Assembly: GCF_028863665.1 (NCBI RefSeq)
Contig: NZ_JARBFX010000005.1
Coordinates: 434,001-498,000, forward strand
Origin: Aquabacter sediminis
GTDB lineage: Bacteria; Pseudomonadota; Alphaproteobacteria; Rhizobiales; Xanthobacteraceae
DNA length: 64,000 nt
Direction: 5' to 3'
In this document: positions 43,607 through 51,708 of the stretch, one piece after another
How the letters are laid out: every line of letters starts with the position of its first letter
Numbering within the stretch: position 1 is the first letter of the stretch
Position numbers and translations under genes: made by a program
The notes under the pieces: model-generated
What the model was told of the DNA's origin: nothing
Databases searched by the model: none
The model's input: the letters and a program-made list of their open reading frames with translations, nothing else

Positions 43607-44866
43607 TCAGAGCGAGAGGTTGGAGGTGTCCGCGCTGCTCGCCACACGGTTGCCGCCCGCGCGCTTGGCGCGGTAGAGCGCTGCATCCACCTGGGAGAGC
43701 AGCGCATTGGCATCTTGCGGGCCGGCAGGGATGCAGGTCAGCACACCGAAGCTGGCGGTGACGACGCGGCCGGTGCGAGAGGCCTCGTGAACTATCTCGA
43801 GCGCCTCGATGGCGCGACGCAGCCCTTCGGCGAAGGCCATGGCCGCGGTTTGGTCGGTCTTCGGGAGAATGACGGCGAATTCCTCCCCGCCATAGCGCGC
43901 CGCGCGCGCGCCCGATTCCCCCGCCGCCAGCAGGACGGATGCGACCCGCCGCAGGCAGGCGTCGCCCGCGGGATGGCCATAGAGGTCGTTGAAGCTCTTG
44001 AAGGAATCAATGTCCAGCAGGACGAGAGACAAGGGCAGGCCTGCGCCCGCGTGGTGCTCCAGTTCGTCCAGGAGCGTCCCATCGAAATGGCGGCGGTTCG
44101 CCAGGCCGGTGAGAGCGTCGGTGATGGAGAGGCGCAGGATGCGGTCGTTGAGGCTGCGCAACTCTGCCTCCGCGGCCTTGCGGGCACTGATGTCGCGGAC
44201 GATGGAGCAATTGTAGCGGACGCCTTCATACGCAACGAGGTTCACGGTCACCTCGATGGGAATGTCCTGCCCGGACTTGGAGCGGTTCACGGTCTCGATC
44301 TTGAACGAGCCTTTTTCCTCGATCGCACGCCAGTGCTCGCGCCAACGGTGCTCGTCGAACAGAGGATCGATGTCCCAGACACGCATGGTGCGCAATTCGT
44401 CGGCGGTGTAGCCCAACAACCGTGTGGCGGCGGGATTGACGAACACATAGCGGGCATCCGCATCAAGCCAGATGACCATGTCGGTGATCCGTTCGACCGT
44501 GTATTGCGTCAGCCGCGAGCGATACTGGTCCTCGCGGGCGCGCTGCGCGTCCTCGAGGATGACGGTGAAGGTGGCCGATCCTGTGGTGGCCGGCCGAACC
44601 GTCACCGTCGCGTCGCGCCACGCCCCAGCGCGCGGGCGATACCGGGTCTCCATCACCGCCCCATAGGCATGCTCGGGGCGGCCCATATAATCGCGGATGA
44701 GCCGGCATCCGTCAGCGGTGATGAAGGTGTCGATGGACGTACTCAGGAGCTCGGCGCACGGTAGTCCGGCCATGGCGCTCCAGCCGGCATCAGCCGACAG
44801 CAGGGTTCCTTGGGCATCAATGACGCCGCTGCCGCGGATCGGGCGTTGCCTCAGTGCATGGTCCAC
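43607..44866 (-). CDS. PAS-GGDEF diguanylate cyclase
   Basis: About 419 aa. Two PAS domains (first around residues 10-120, second from ITDMVIWLDADARYVFVNPAA) with a PAC ending in SIVRDISARK, then a GGDEF domain (ITDALTGLANRRHFD ... RYGGEEFAVIL). GGEEF is an active cyclase motif. The upstream RxxD product-inhibition site is absent (ESGA occupies that place), so it may not be feedback-limited by c-di-GMP. The frame is open upstream through a tRNA gene, so the start must lie after it. GTG 44866 is the best available, but other starts are possible. No membrane segment; PAS ligand unknown. Confidence 0.85.
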   Translation of the reverse strand: MDHALRQRPIRGSGVIDAQGTLLSADAGWSAMAGLPCAELLSTSIDTFITADGCRLIRDYMGRPEHAYGAVMETRYRPRAGAWRDATVTVRPATTGSATFTVILEDAQRAREDQYRSRLTQYTVERITDMVIWLDADARYVFVNPAATRLLGYTADELRTMRVWDIDPLFDEHRWREHWRAIEEKGSFKIETVNRSKSGQDIPIEVTVNLVAYEGVRYNCSIVRDISARKAAEAELRSLNDRILRLSITDALTGLANRRHFDGTLLDELEHHAGAGLPLSLVLLDIDSFKSFNDLYGHPAGDACLRRVASVLLAAGESGARAARYGGEEFAVILPKTDQTAAMAFAEGLRRAIEALEIVHEASRTGRVVTASFGVLTCIPAGPQDANALLSQVDAALYRAKRAGGNRVASSADTSNLSL

Positions 44867-44941
44867 GATCCCGAGAGCCCCGTTTTCATCGCACGCTGCG
44901 CACTCACTACCTGTACGGGTGATCGCTGGGCTATGCGAGAG

Positions 44942-45017
44942 TGGCGCTCCCAAGGGGACTCGAACCCCTGTTTTCGCCGTGAGAGGGCGACGTCCTAGAC
45001 CGCTAGACGATGGGAGC
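44942..45017 (-). tRNA. tRNA-Glu (anticodon CTC), CCA encoded
   Basis: Reading the minus strand: acceptor GCTCCCA pairs with TGGGAGC, D-arm GTCTAGCGGT region, anticodon arm GCCCTCTCACGGC with CTC anticodon, T-arm AGGGGTTCGAGTCCCCT, discriminator G and an encoded CCA at 44944-44942. Pattern matches tRNA-Glu of E. coli in the D and T arms. Decodes GAG, the preferred Glu codon in this GC-rich DNA. Confidence 0.97.
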
Positions 45018-45034
45018 CGGCCGGGAAGGCGCTT

Positions 45035-45063
45035 CGTATATCCGCGAACGGGGGGCACATCAA
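45035..45063 (-). promoter_or_regulatory. Sigma-70-type promoter of tRNA-Glu
   Basis: On the minus strand, TTGATG (45063-45058), a 17-base spacer and TATACG (45040-45035), placing the start of transcription about 10 bases before the mature tRNA 5' end. Near-ideal spacing and position. Confidence 0.7.
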
Positions 45064-45138
45064 GCCCTCATTCGCGGGGCGCGCAGTTTCGCCCCGCGGG
45101 CGGGGGCGGGGCTGTGGATAAGGGCTCGGCTTGTCCTT

Positions 45139-45978
45139 TCAGGCGGCGGGGCGGCCTGCCAGGGCGCCGACATAGGCGTTCAGGAAGGGAATGATCCGCT
45201 CGCCCAGCGAAGCGCCAAAGCGGGGATTGATCTCGAACACCAGGGGGCGCCCGGCCACCAGGCGGTAATCGATGCAGCAGATGCCGTCCCGGAATCCCGC
45301 CGTGGCGAGCATGCGCAGGAACAGCGGCAGGCAGGGCGTCGCCTCCAGCCAGTCGCTGCGCACCGGCCGCTCGCTTGCGCCCATCACATAGGGGCTGGCG
45401 CGCAGGGTGTGGCGGACAGTGGCCGCGAACAGCAACGCGCCGCCTTTCAGCAGGATGTGGGTGGCATATTCCATCGCGCCCGGCACATAGGCCTGGATGA
45501 ATTCGGTCGCCCGGTCGAAGGCGACGGGCCCGTCGGGAGGCGCAAGCAGGATGCGCCCGCCCACGCCCCATTCCCCCTGGCGACGCTTGATGATGACCGG
45601 ATAATCCTGCGCGGCGGTGGGAAGGTTTTCATGCATGGCTGGAACATGGGCGCCGAAGCCATGGATGCGCAGATGGGTGTTGAGCGCCACCTTGTCGTGG
45701 CAGAGGGCTTCCGCCTCCGCCGAGGGCAGCAGGCTTGCGGCGGCATCGCCCCGCCCGCAGCGCTCGGCCAGGATGCGGCGGTCGTCCAAGGTCAAGGGGA
45801 CGATGCCATCGAAGATGCTCAGGTCCGCTGTTCCGAGCGGGTCCATGGCGTGTGCGAAGCGGGAGCCGGCGAGCCGATAGGCCAGCCCCTCCCGCCAATC
45901 GGGCTTCGCCCCGAACAGGATACTCACCAAGTGCCCCACCGCCGTCTCCCCCAGACGGTCGTCTCGCCGAACCCTCAT
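45139..45978 (-). CDS. ATP-grasp domain protein
   Basis: Up to 279 aa. The central part (YPVIIKRRQGEWGVGGRILL) is the ATP-binding Lys loop and LVFEINPRFGAS holds the Mg-binding Glu/Asn of the ATP-grasp fold. The N-terminus VSILFGAKPDWREGLAYRLAG could be the true start at GTG 45927; the ATG at 45978 has GGAGGG only one base away. Such proteins join a carboxylate to an amine or thiol, as in peptide-ligase or small-metabolite synthesis, but no partner biosynthetic gene is near. Flanked by the tRNA and by a hairpin region at 46.0 kb. Family is sure, reaction is not. Confidence 0.78.
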   Translation of the reverse strand: MRVRRDDRLGETAVGHLVSILFGAKPDWREGLAYRLAGSRFAHAMDPLGTADLSIFDGIVPLTLDDRRILAERCGRGDAAASLLPSAEAEALCHDKVALNTHLRIHGFGAHVPAMHENLPTAAQDYPVIIKRRQGEWGVGGRILLAPPDGPVAFDRATEFIQAYVPGAMEYATHILLKGGALLFAATVRHTLRASPYVMGASERPVRSDWLEATPCLPLFLRMLATAGFRDGICCIDYRLVAGRPLVFEINPRFGASLGERIIPFLNAYVGALAGRPAA

Positions 45979-46013
45979 CCCTCCGGGTGATGGTCTCCCG
46001 CAGACGACTTTTG

Positions 46014-46062
46014 GGGTGCCGACCCCCAGCAGGTCGGCACCCGGGCGCCATTAAGCGCCCGG
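46014..46062. terminator. Two consecutive hairpins between ATP-grasp and Bug genes
   Basis: GGGTGCCGACC (46014-46024) pairs with GGTCGGCACCC (46032-46042) over a 7-base loop. CCGGGCGC (46041-46048) pairs with GCGCCCGG (46055-46062) over a 6-base loop. They overlap by two bases and sit just after the Bug-protein stop on the minus strand. Strong stems but no T-run; termination or mRNA 3'-end protection is inferred. Confidence 0.5.
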
Positions 46063-46093
46063 AAAGCAACGTTCGTCCACTCCCCGAACGGGA

Positions 46094-47089
46094 TCAGTCC
46101 AGCTTCACGCCGGTGGTCGCCGCCACCTTTTTCCAGCGGGCCACGTCGTCGGAGATCTGGGTGGCGAAGGCGGCAGGCGTGTTGGCGACGGGCTGCGCCC
46201 CCACGTCCAGCAGCTGCTTCTTCACCTCGGGCTTGGCCACGGCCGCAGCGACCGCCTTCTGGAGGGCGTCCACGATGGCCGGCGGAGTGCCGGCGGGGGC
46301 GAGGAGGCCGAACCAGCCGGAGACCTCATAGCCGGGCACCGTCTCGGCCACGGTGGGGATGTCCGGCGTGCCGGGCCAGCGCTGCGCGGTGGTCACCGCC
46401 AGCGCCCGCACCTTGCCAGACTGGATGGCCGCCACCGAGGACGGCAGATTGTCGAAGCCCACCGGAATATGGCCGCCGATCACATCGGTGAGCATGGGCG
46501 CCGCGCCCTTATAGGGCACGTGGGTCATCTTGATGCCCGCCATCATCTGCAGCAATTCCGCGCTCATGTGCGGCGAGCCGCCGGCGCTGGTGGAGCCGTA
46601 ATTGATCTTGCCCGGATCGGCCTTGGCCAGCGCGATCAGCTCGGCCACGGTTTTCGCCGGGAAATCCGGGTTGACGATGATCACATTGGGCGTGCTCGCG
46701 ACCACGGTGACGGGGGCGAAATCCTTCACCGCGTCATAATTGAGATCGGACTTGACCGCCGAATTGATGCCGTGGGTGTTGGCGGTCCCCATGAGCAGCG
46801 TGTAGCCATCCGGCGCCGAGCGGCCCACCGCCGAAGTGCCGATGGCCCCGCCCGCGCCGGGGCGATTGTCCACCACGAAGGGCTGCTTGAAGGTCTCGGC
46901 CAGTTGCTGGGCGATGATGCGGGCGATGATGTCCGTGGTGCCGCCGGCCGGATAGGGCACCACCAGCTTCACCGGCTTGGAGGGATAGGTCTCGGCGGCG
47001 GCCGGCACGGCGGCGAAGGCGGTGAGCGCGAGGCCGGCGGCGAGCGCCGTGCGCAGGATGGCGCGGCGGGGCATGTGGGTGCGATCCAT
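46094..47089 (-). CDS. Bug/TctC-family tricarboxylate-type binding protein
   Basis: 331-aa periplasmic binding protein of the Bug family. Signal peptide RRAILRTALAAGLALTAFAA...AAAE, then the family start YPSKPVKLVVPYPAGGTTDIIAR, the VVDNRPGAGGAIG loop and MTHVPYKGAAPMLTDVIGGH. Bugs normally deliver carboxylates to TctAB permeases, and none lies here. Third gene after an AtuA-like pair on the same strand, so its ligand may be the acid processed by them. Confidence 0.9.
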   Translation of the reverse strand: MDRTHMPRRAILRTALAAGLALTAFAAVPAAAETYPSKPVKLVVPYPAGGTTDIIARIIAQQLAETFKQPFVVDNRPGAGGAIGTSAVGRSAPDGYTLLMGTANTHGINSAVKSDLNYDAVKDFAPVTVVASTPNVIIVNPDFPAKTVAELIALAKADPGKINYGSTSAGGSPHMSAELLQMMAGIKMTHVPYKGAAPMLTDVIGGHIPVGFDNLPSSVAAIQSGKVRALAVTTAQRWPGTPDIPTVAETVPGYEVSGWFGLLAPAGTPPAIVDALQKAVAAAVAKPEVKKQLLDVGAQPVANTPAAFATQISDDVARWKKVAATTGVKLD

Positions 47090-47167
47090 GAGGTTTCTTC
47101 CCGATTGTTTATGAACGAAAGCGCCGGGCTCTTTTGCGGCCCGGTCGCGGAAGCTGGATGGGGCGGC

Positions 47168-47524
47168 TCAGGCGGCGTTCAGGCCCTTCAGGCGGGGCAT
47201 GAGGGCCTCGGGCACTTCGATCTCGAAGCCCAGCACGGCGGCCGAGAGCGCCTTGCCGTAATTGTCCAGCGCCAGGCTGCGGGAGACCCCGCCCCCCAGC
47301 GCCCCGTGGGCGACGAAGTTCAGGGCGTCGATATTATCCACCTCATAGCGCAGCACCTCGCCGGTGATGGCCGCGCCATAGAAGGCCTTGAAGGCTTCCG
47401 CCGTGAGCTGGTCCTTCAGGTGGGGATAGAAATCCGGCTCATAGGCGAAGACAGAGATGTTGGACGTGTTGCCCTTGTCGCCGGAGCGGGCATGGGCGAG
47501 GTGCTGGAGCTTCACGCGCGGCAT
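47168..47524 (-). CDS. AtuA-associated small protein
   Basis: 118-aa protein with the characteristic HARSGDKGNTSNISVFAY start and NFVAHGALGGGVSRSLALDNYGKALS. It corresponds to the small ferredoxin-like-fold domain found C-terminal to, or next to, AtuA (DUF1446) proteins; here it is a separate gene 12 bases downstream. No metal Cys motif, so 'ferredoxin-like' concerns fold only. Probably forms a complex with the AtuA-like protein. Function not known. Confidence 0.85.
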   Translation of the reverse strand: MPRVKLQHLAHARSGDKGNTSNISVFAYEPDFYPHLKDQLTAEAFKAFYGAAITGEVLRYEVDNIDALNFVAHGALGGGVSRSLALDNYGKALSAAVLGFEIEVPEALMPRLKGLNAA

Positions 47525-47536
47525 GGCTGCCTCTCC

Positions 47537-48892
47537 TCAGCTGACGAAATAGGACACGGACGGCGTCACCGCCGTGCGCGGCACGAGGGTGGACCACACG
47601 CCGATCACCTCGCGGGTACGATCCTGGTGGGGCACGCGCTTGCCCGTATGGGCGATGCCCGACACCGCCATGCCGTCCACCTCGCGGCCGACCTTGGCGG
47701 CCTCCTCGCGGGTGCGGGTGCGGGCGGCGACGCGCACCGCGATCTCATAGGGCTCGGGGGCATCGGCCGGGGTCGCTGCGCCATGCACCGCATTGAGGCC
47801 CAGGAAGTCGATGCGCATGTCCTCGGCCTTCAGATCGACGATCTTGAAGCGCTCGGTGAGGATGGTCTTGGCCAATTGCGCCCGCCGCAGCGCGCCGGGG
47901 CCGGCATAGAAGAACATGTCCTCGCCGATAAAGCCCTCGGTGCAGCCCATGGAGACCTTCAGGGTGGGCGTGCGCGGCTTGCCGGTGAGGCCGGTGACGC
48001 GCACCCGGTCGGGGCCCACCTGTTCGAGCTTGGCCTTGGTGAAGTCCACCACCACGTCGGGGGTGATGTAATTGGCGGGGTCGTGCACCTCGTAGAGCAT
48101 CTGCTCCTTGACGGTGGCGAGCGAGACCATGCCGCCCGTGCCCGGCGTCTTGGTGATGACGACGGAGCCGTCCGCCTCCACCTCGGCGATGGGGAAGCCG
48201 AAATTCCACGGCTCGGGCACGTCCTTGAAGCCGGGATCGGTGAAATAGCCGCCCGTCACCTGCGCCCCGCATTCCATCAGATGGCCGATGCCGTTGCCGG
48301 CGCCCAGATGCTCATAGTCATCCGCCGCCCAGCCGAATTCATGCATCATGGGGGCGAGGAACAAGGAAGGGTCCGCCACCCGCCCGGTGAGGACGATCTG
48401 CGCCCCCCGCCGGAGCGCCTCCACGATGGGCTCGGCGCCCTGATAGGCTTCCGCCGAGATCAGCGTATTGCCGAGCGTGGCGGTGGGGGCGCCGTTTTCC
48501 AGGATGGTGTCGGTCAGTTCGATCACCCGCTCGGTGATGAGCGAGCCATTGACGGAGGCCACCTTCACGCCCGTGGCGCCCAGCTCCTGCAGCAGCTCCA
48601 CCACCCGCTGGGCGGCGCCATCCGGATTGATCCAGCCCTGGTTGGAGATGATCTTGGTGCCCCGCTTCAACGCCGCCGGCAGAACGGCGCGCATGCGGTC
48701 ATCCAGATAGGTGTCATAGCCCGGGAAGGTGGGGTCGCGGCGCGCCCGCACCTGGGCGGCGGAGATGGTGGCCTCCGCCATGGTCTCGAAGCACAGATAA
48801 TCCAGATCGCCCCGCTCCGCATTGAGCCGCGCCGGCTCCACCCGATCGCCCCACCAGGCCGAGCCGGAGCCGATCCGCACGGTTTTGGTCAT
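47537..48892 (-). CDS. AtuA-like protein (DUF1446)
   Basis: 451-aa protein of the acyclic terpene utilisation AtuA family (DUF1446). RIGSGSAWWGDRVEPA is the typical N-terminus; AEATISAAQVRAR, VLTGRVADPSLFLAP and GAGNGIGHLMECGAQVTGGYF are conserved stretches. The family was first linked to geraniol/citronellol breakdown in Pseudomonas, but most relatives are of unknown activity in CoA-dependent catabolic clusters. ATG 48892 has GGGAGGA upstream; the longer open frame to 49513 lies in the divergent LysR gene and is not real. A LysR gene diverges from it. Confidence 0.88.
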   Translation of the reverse strand: MTKTVRIGSGSAWWGDRVEPARLNAERGDLDYLCFETMAEATISAAQVRARRDPTFPGYDTYLDDRMRAVLPAALKRGTKIISNQGWINPDGAAQRVVELLQELGATGVKVASVNGSLITERVIELTDTILENGAPTATLGNTLISAEAYQGAEPIVEALRRGAQIVLTGRVADPSLFLAPMMHEFGWAADDYEHLGAGNGIGHLMECGAQVTGGYFTDPGFKDVPEPWNFGFPIAEVEADGSVVITKTPGTGGMVSLATVKEQMLYEVHDPANYITPDVVVDFTKAKLEQVGPDRVRVTGLTGKPRTPTLKVSMGCTEGFIGEDMFFYAGPGALRRAQLAKTILTERFKIVDLKAEDMRIDFLGLNAVHGAATPADAPEPYEIAVRVAARTRTREEAAKVGREVDGMAVSGIAHTGKRVPHQDRTREVIGVWSTLVPRTAVTPSVSYFVS

Positions 48893-48974
48893 GGCTGTCC
48901 TCCCATCGTCATTCTCGTTGCGGCCATTCTTCATCCGGGGTGAAATGGCGCAATGCCTCGCGTGGCAAAGGGGT

Positions 48975-48991
48975 TGTGACGCTGCTTCACA
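48975..48991. promoter_or_regulatory. LysR-type box between the AtuA-like and LysR genes
   Basis: TGTGA-N7-TCACA, a T-N11-A dyad of the kind bound by LysR regulators, in the 127 bases between the divergent starts. Position is right for control of both the AtuA operon and the regulator gene. Confidence 0.5.
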
Positions 48992-49019
48992 GGGCAGTGC
49001 AGCATGAAGGGGAGGCATC

Positions 49020-49910
49020 GTGGACAAATATGGCGAGATGACCGTGTTCCTGACGGTGGTGGCGGAGGGCTCCTTTTCCGCCGCCGGGCGCAAGCTCGGG
49101 CTCTCCCCGTCTGCGGTCTCAAAGCTCATCGGCCGGCTGGAGGCGCGGCTCAAGGTGGCGCTGTTCGAGCGCGTGGCGGGCACCCTGCGCCTCACCGAGG
49201 AAGGCGACACCTTCCGCGCCGCCGGGGAGCGGGTGGTGGAGGCCATGGCGGCGGCCGAGGATGCGGTCAGCGCCGGCAGCGGGGCGGTGTCGGGCCTCGT
49301 GCGCATCCATACGGCGCTGACCACGGCCAAATATCTCATCGCCCCCCATCTGCCTGAAATCATCGACCGCCATCCCGGCCTGCGGCTGGAATTCGTGCTG
49401 GGCACGGAGCGGGCGAACTTCGCCCGGCAGGGGGTGGATGTGGCCATCCATTCCGGCCGGCCCACCGAACTCTCCCTCATCGGCCGCCCGCTCATGCGCC
49501 GGCCCTGGACCATTGCCGCCGCCCCTTCTTATCTCGCCCGCCATGGCGTGCCGGCGCGGCCCGACGACCTCCTCGCCCACCGCTGCCTCAACTTCACCAT
49601 CCGCACCCAATGGAATTCCTGGACCTTCCACGAGGAGGAGGAGGGGCTGAAGACCATCGACATTCCCAGCCATATGGGCGCCGACCAGGGGGAATTGCTG
49701 CGCACCTTCGCGCTGGTGGGGCTCGGCATCGTGCGCCTCGCTCATTTCCACATCGCCCATGACCTGGCCGCCGGGCGCCTCGTGCCGCTGCTCACCGAGT
49801 TCCAGGAGCGCACGGACGATGACCGCTTCTATCTGCTCTATCTGCGCGGCCGCGCCCGCGCGCCGCGGGTCAAAGCGGTGATCGACTTCCTGGCCCGCAA
49901 GCTGAGGTGA
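49020..49910 (+). CDS. LysR-family regulator of the AtuA cluster
   Basis: 296-aa LTTR of the CrgA-like group with HTH GSFSAAGRKLGLSPSAVSKLIGRLEARLKVALFER and an inducer-binding domain. GTG 49020 has GGGAGG eight bases upstream and begins VDKYGEMTVFLTVVAEGS, the normal family start. It diverges from the AtuA-like gene and a TGTGA-N7-TCACA dyad lies between them. Likely activator or repressor of AtuA and Bug genes. Confidence 0.92.
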   Translation: MDKYGEMTVFLTVVAEGSFSAAGRKLGLSPSAVSKLIGRLEARLKVALFERVAGTLRLTEEGDTFRAAGERVVEAMAAAEDAVSAGSGAVSGLVRIHTALTTAKYLIAPHLPEIIDRHPGLRLEFVLGTERANFARQGVDVAIHSGRPTELSLIGRPLMRRPWTIAAAPSYLARHGVPARPDDLLAHRCLNFTIRTQWNSWTFHEEEEGLKTIDIPSHMGADQGELLRTFALVGLGIVRLAHFHIAHDLAAGRLVPLLTEFQERTDDDRFYLLYLRGRARAPRVKAVIDFLARKLR

Positions 49911-50025
49911 GGGGAGGGATTTGCCGCCGGTCAAACTGTGCCCTGGCGTTCGCGGCTAAGCTTTGCCTTAGATCCGCCACGACCCGGGCGGAGCGGGGCG
50001 GCGTGGAATAATGTGGGGTGTGGAC

Positions 50026-51483
50026 ATGCTCATCGACCGGCGCAACCTGTTGCGGGCCTCGGCCCTTGGCGCGCTCACGGCGCCCTTCGCGGCGGGCGGC
50101 CTTCTTGGCGCCACGGGCGCGATGGACCAGACGGCGGCGGGGCGGCCGGGCTTCCTGAAGGCCAAGGACATTGCGGAAGCGGCCTATGTGTTCGGCCTGC
50201 CCATCGTGATGAATTACGGCGTGATGTACGAATACATCGTCGACCGCAACAGCGGGCAGTGGAAGGCGCCGTTCAACACCCTCTATAACGAGGCGCGGGT
50301 CTTCACCTGGCAGGATACCACCATCGTCACGCCCAATTCCGACACGCCCTATTCGCTGCTGTGGCTGGATCTGCGGGCCGAGCCCCTGGTCATTTCCGTG
50401 CCGGACGTGGACCCCAAGCGCTATTATTCGGTCCAGTTCTGCGACGGCAACACCTACAATTACGGCTATATTGGCAGCCGCGCCACCGGCAGCAAGGCGG
50501 GGAAATATCTCGCCGTGGGGCCGGACTGGAAAGGCGAGACGCCGGCCGGCATCAACGGCGTGTTCCGCTCCAGCACGCAATTCTCGCTGGCCATCTTCCG
50601 CACCCAGCTCTTCTCCCCCTCCGACATGGACAATGTGAAGGCGGTGCAGGCGGGCTATCAGGTGCAGCCCCTTTCCGCCTTCCTGGGCAAGCTCGCCCCC
50701 GCCGCGCCCGCTGAGGTCACCTTCCCCGCCTTCTCCAAGGAAAAGGCGAAGACGGACTTCCTGGACTATCTCGACTTCGCTCTCACCTTCGCCCCCGTCC
50801 GCCCGGAGGAGGCAGAGATCCGCGCGGCGCTGGCCCGCATTGGCGTCGGGCCGGGCAAGACGTTTAATTTCAAGGCGCTGCCGCTGGAGGACAAGGCCGA
50901 GGTGCTGCTGGGCCTTGCCGAGGGCAAGCGCAAGGTGGATGAGAAGGCCGCCTCCATCGGCACCGACGTGAATGGCTGGCGCCTGTCCTCCACTTTCGGC
51001 GACGCCGCCTTCTTCAACGGTGACTGGCTGATGCGCGCGGCGGCCGCCCAGCTGGGCATTTATGGCAATGACGCGGTGGAGGCGGCCTATCCCGTCACCC
51101 GCGTGGATGCCAAGGGCGAGACGCTGGATGGGTCCAAGAAGGCCTACACCATCACCTTCCCCGCCGATGCCCTGCCGCCGGTGAACGCCTTCTGGTCGAT
51201 CACCATGTATGACGGCAAGACGCAGCTGCTCATCAAGAACCCCATCGACCGCTATCTCATCAATTCGCCCATGCTGCCGAATCTGAAGCGCAACGCGGAC
51301 GGCTCGCTGACCCTCTATATCCAGGCCACCTCCCCCGGCCCGGACAAGGAAGCCAACTGGCTCCCGGCCCCCGCCGGCCCCATGTACATCGCCATGCGCC
51401 TCTATTGGCCGAAGGAAACTCCCCCCTCCATCCTGCCCCTCGGCCAGGGCACCTGGCAGCCGCCGGGGATCGTGGCGGGGTGA
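50026..51483 (+). CDS. DUF1254/DUF1214 domain protein, Tat-exported
   Basis: 485-aa protein. A Tat-like signal (DRRNLLRASALGALTAPFAAGG) is followed by DUF1254 (AAYVFGLPIVMNYGVMYEYI, VTPNSDTPYS) and DUF1214 (NAFWSITMYDGKTQLLIKNPIDRY, TLYIQATSPGPDKEANWLPAP). These domain pairs occur together in bacterial periplasmic proteins of unknown function. ATG 50026 is the better start; ATG 50011 is five codons upstream. It stands alone after a LysR gene and before a horizontally acquired-looking island. Confidence 0.88.
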   Translation: MLIDRRNLLRASALGALTAPFAAGGLLGATGAMDQTAAGRPGFLKAKDIAEAAYVFGLPIVMNYGVMYEYIVDRNSGQWKAPFNTLYNEARVFTWQDTTIVTPNSDTPYSLLWLDLRAEPLVISVPDVDPKRYYSVQFCDGNTYNYGYIGSRATGSKAGKYLAVGPDWKGETPAGINGVFRSSTQFSLAIFRTQLFSPSDMDNVKAVQAGYQVQPLSAFLGKLAPAAPAEVTFPAFSKEKAKTDFLDYLDFALTFAPVRPEEAEIRAALARIGVGPGKTFNFKALPLEDKAEVLLGLAEGKRKVDEKAASIGTDVNGWRLSSTFGDAAFFNGDWLMRAAAAQLGIYGNDAVEAAYPVTRVDAKGETLDGSKKAYTITFPADALPPVNAFWSITMYDGKTQLLIKNPIDRYLINSPMLPNLKRNADGSLTLYIQATSPGPDKEANWLPAPAGPMYIAMRLYWPKETPPSILPLGQGTWQPPGIVAG

Positions 51484-51623
51484 GAGGACGGGGGCGGCGT
51501 GGGGGTGACCCGCGCCGCCCTGGTGGGGCGGGATGCAGGGATCAGCGCGTCGCTGACTGGCTGCCCCGGTTGAGGACAGCTGTGCGTTCCATCTAGGTCG
51601 TTGATCTAGCTATGGCGGCCCAT

Positions 51624-51648
51624 AAGCCACAAGTCTCGAGTGTGGCTT
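51624..51648. repeat. Perfect inverted repeat at the left edge of the DUF262-PIN island
   Basis: AAGCCACA (51624-51631) and TGTGGCTT (51641-51648) around a 9-base loop. It sits about 60 bases before the preferred start of the DUF262 gene. It could be an operator, a leader hairpin or an insertion scar. Confidence 0.5.
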
Positions 51649-51708
51649 GCTGGGCGAAGTTCGGCATGCGATGCTCGCATTTCAAATCGATCCGGTCGCG
51701 AGGAACGC

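Noticed and set aside
44867-45058. N-terminal extension of the GGDEF cyclase through the tRNA
   Set aside because: The frame is open there only by chance; the bases form a complete tRNA-Glu, so the protein must start downstream.
46469-48943. 824-residue plus-strand open frame over the Bug and AtuA genes
   Set aside because: His/Gly/Ala/Arg-rich shadow of two well-identified minus-strand genes.
48893-49513. N-terminal extension of the AtuA-like protein
   Set aside because: It would lie antisense to the divergent LysR gene. ATG 48892 has a strong GGGAGGA site and the family N-terminus.
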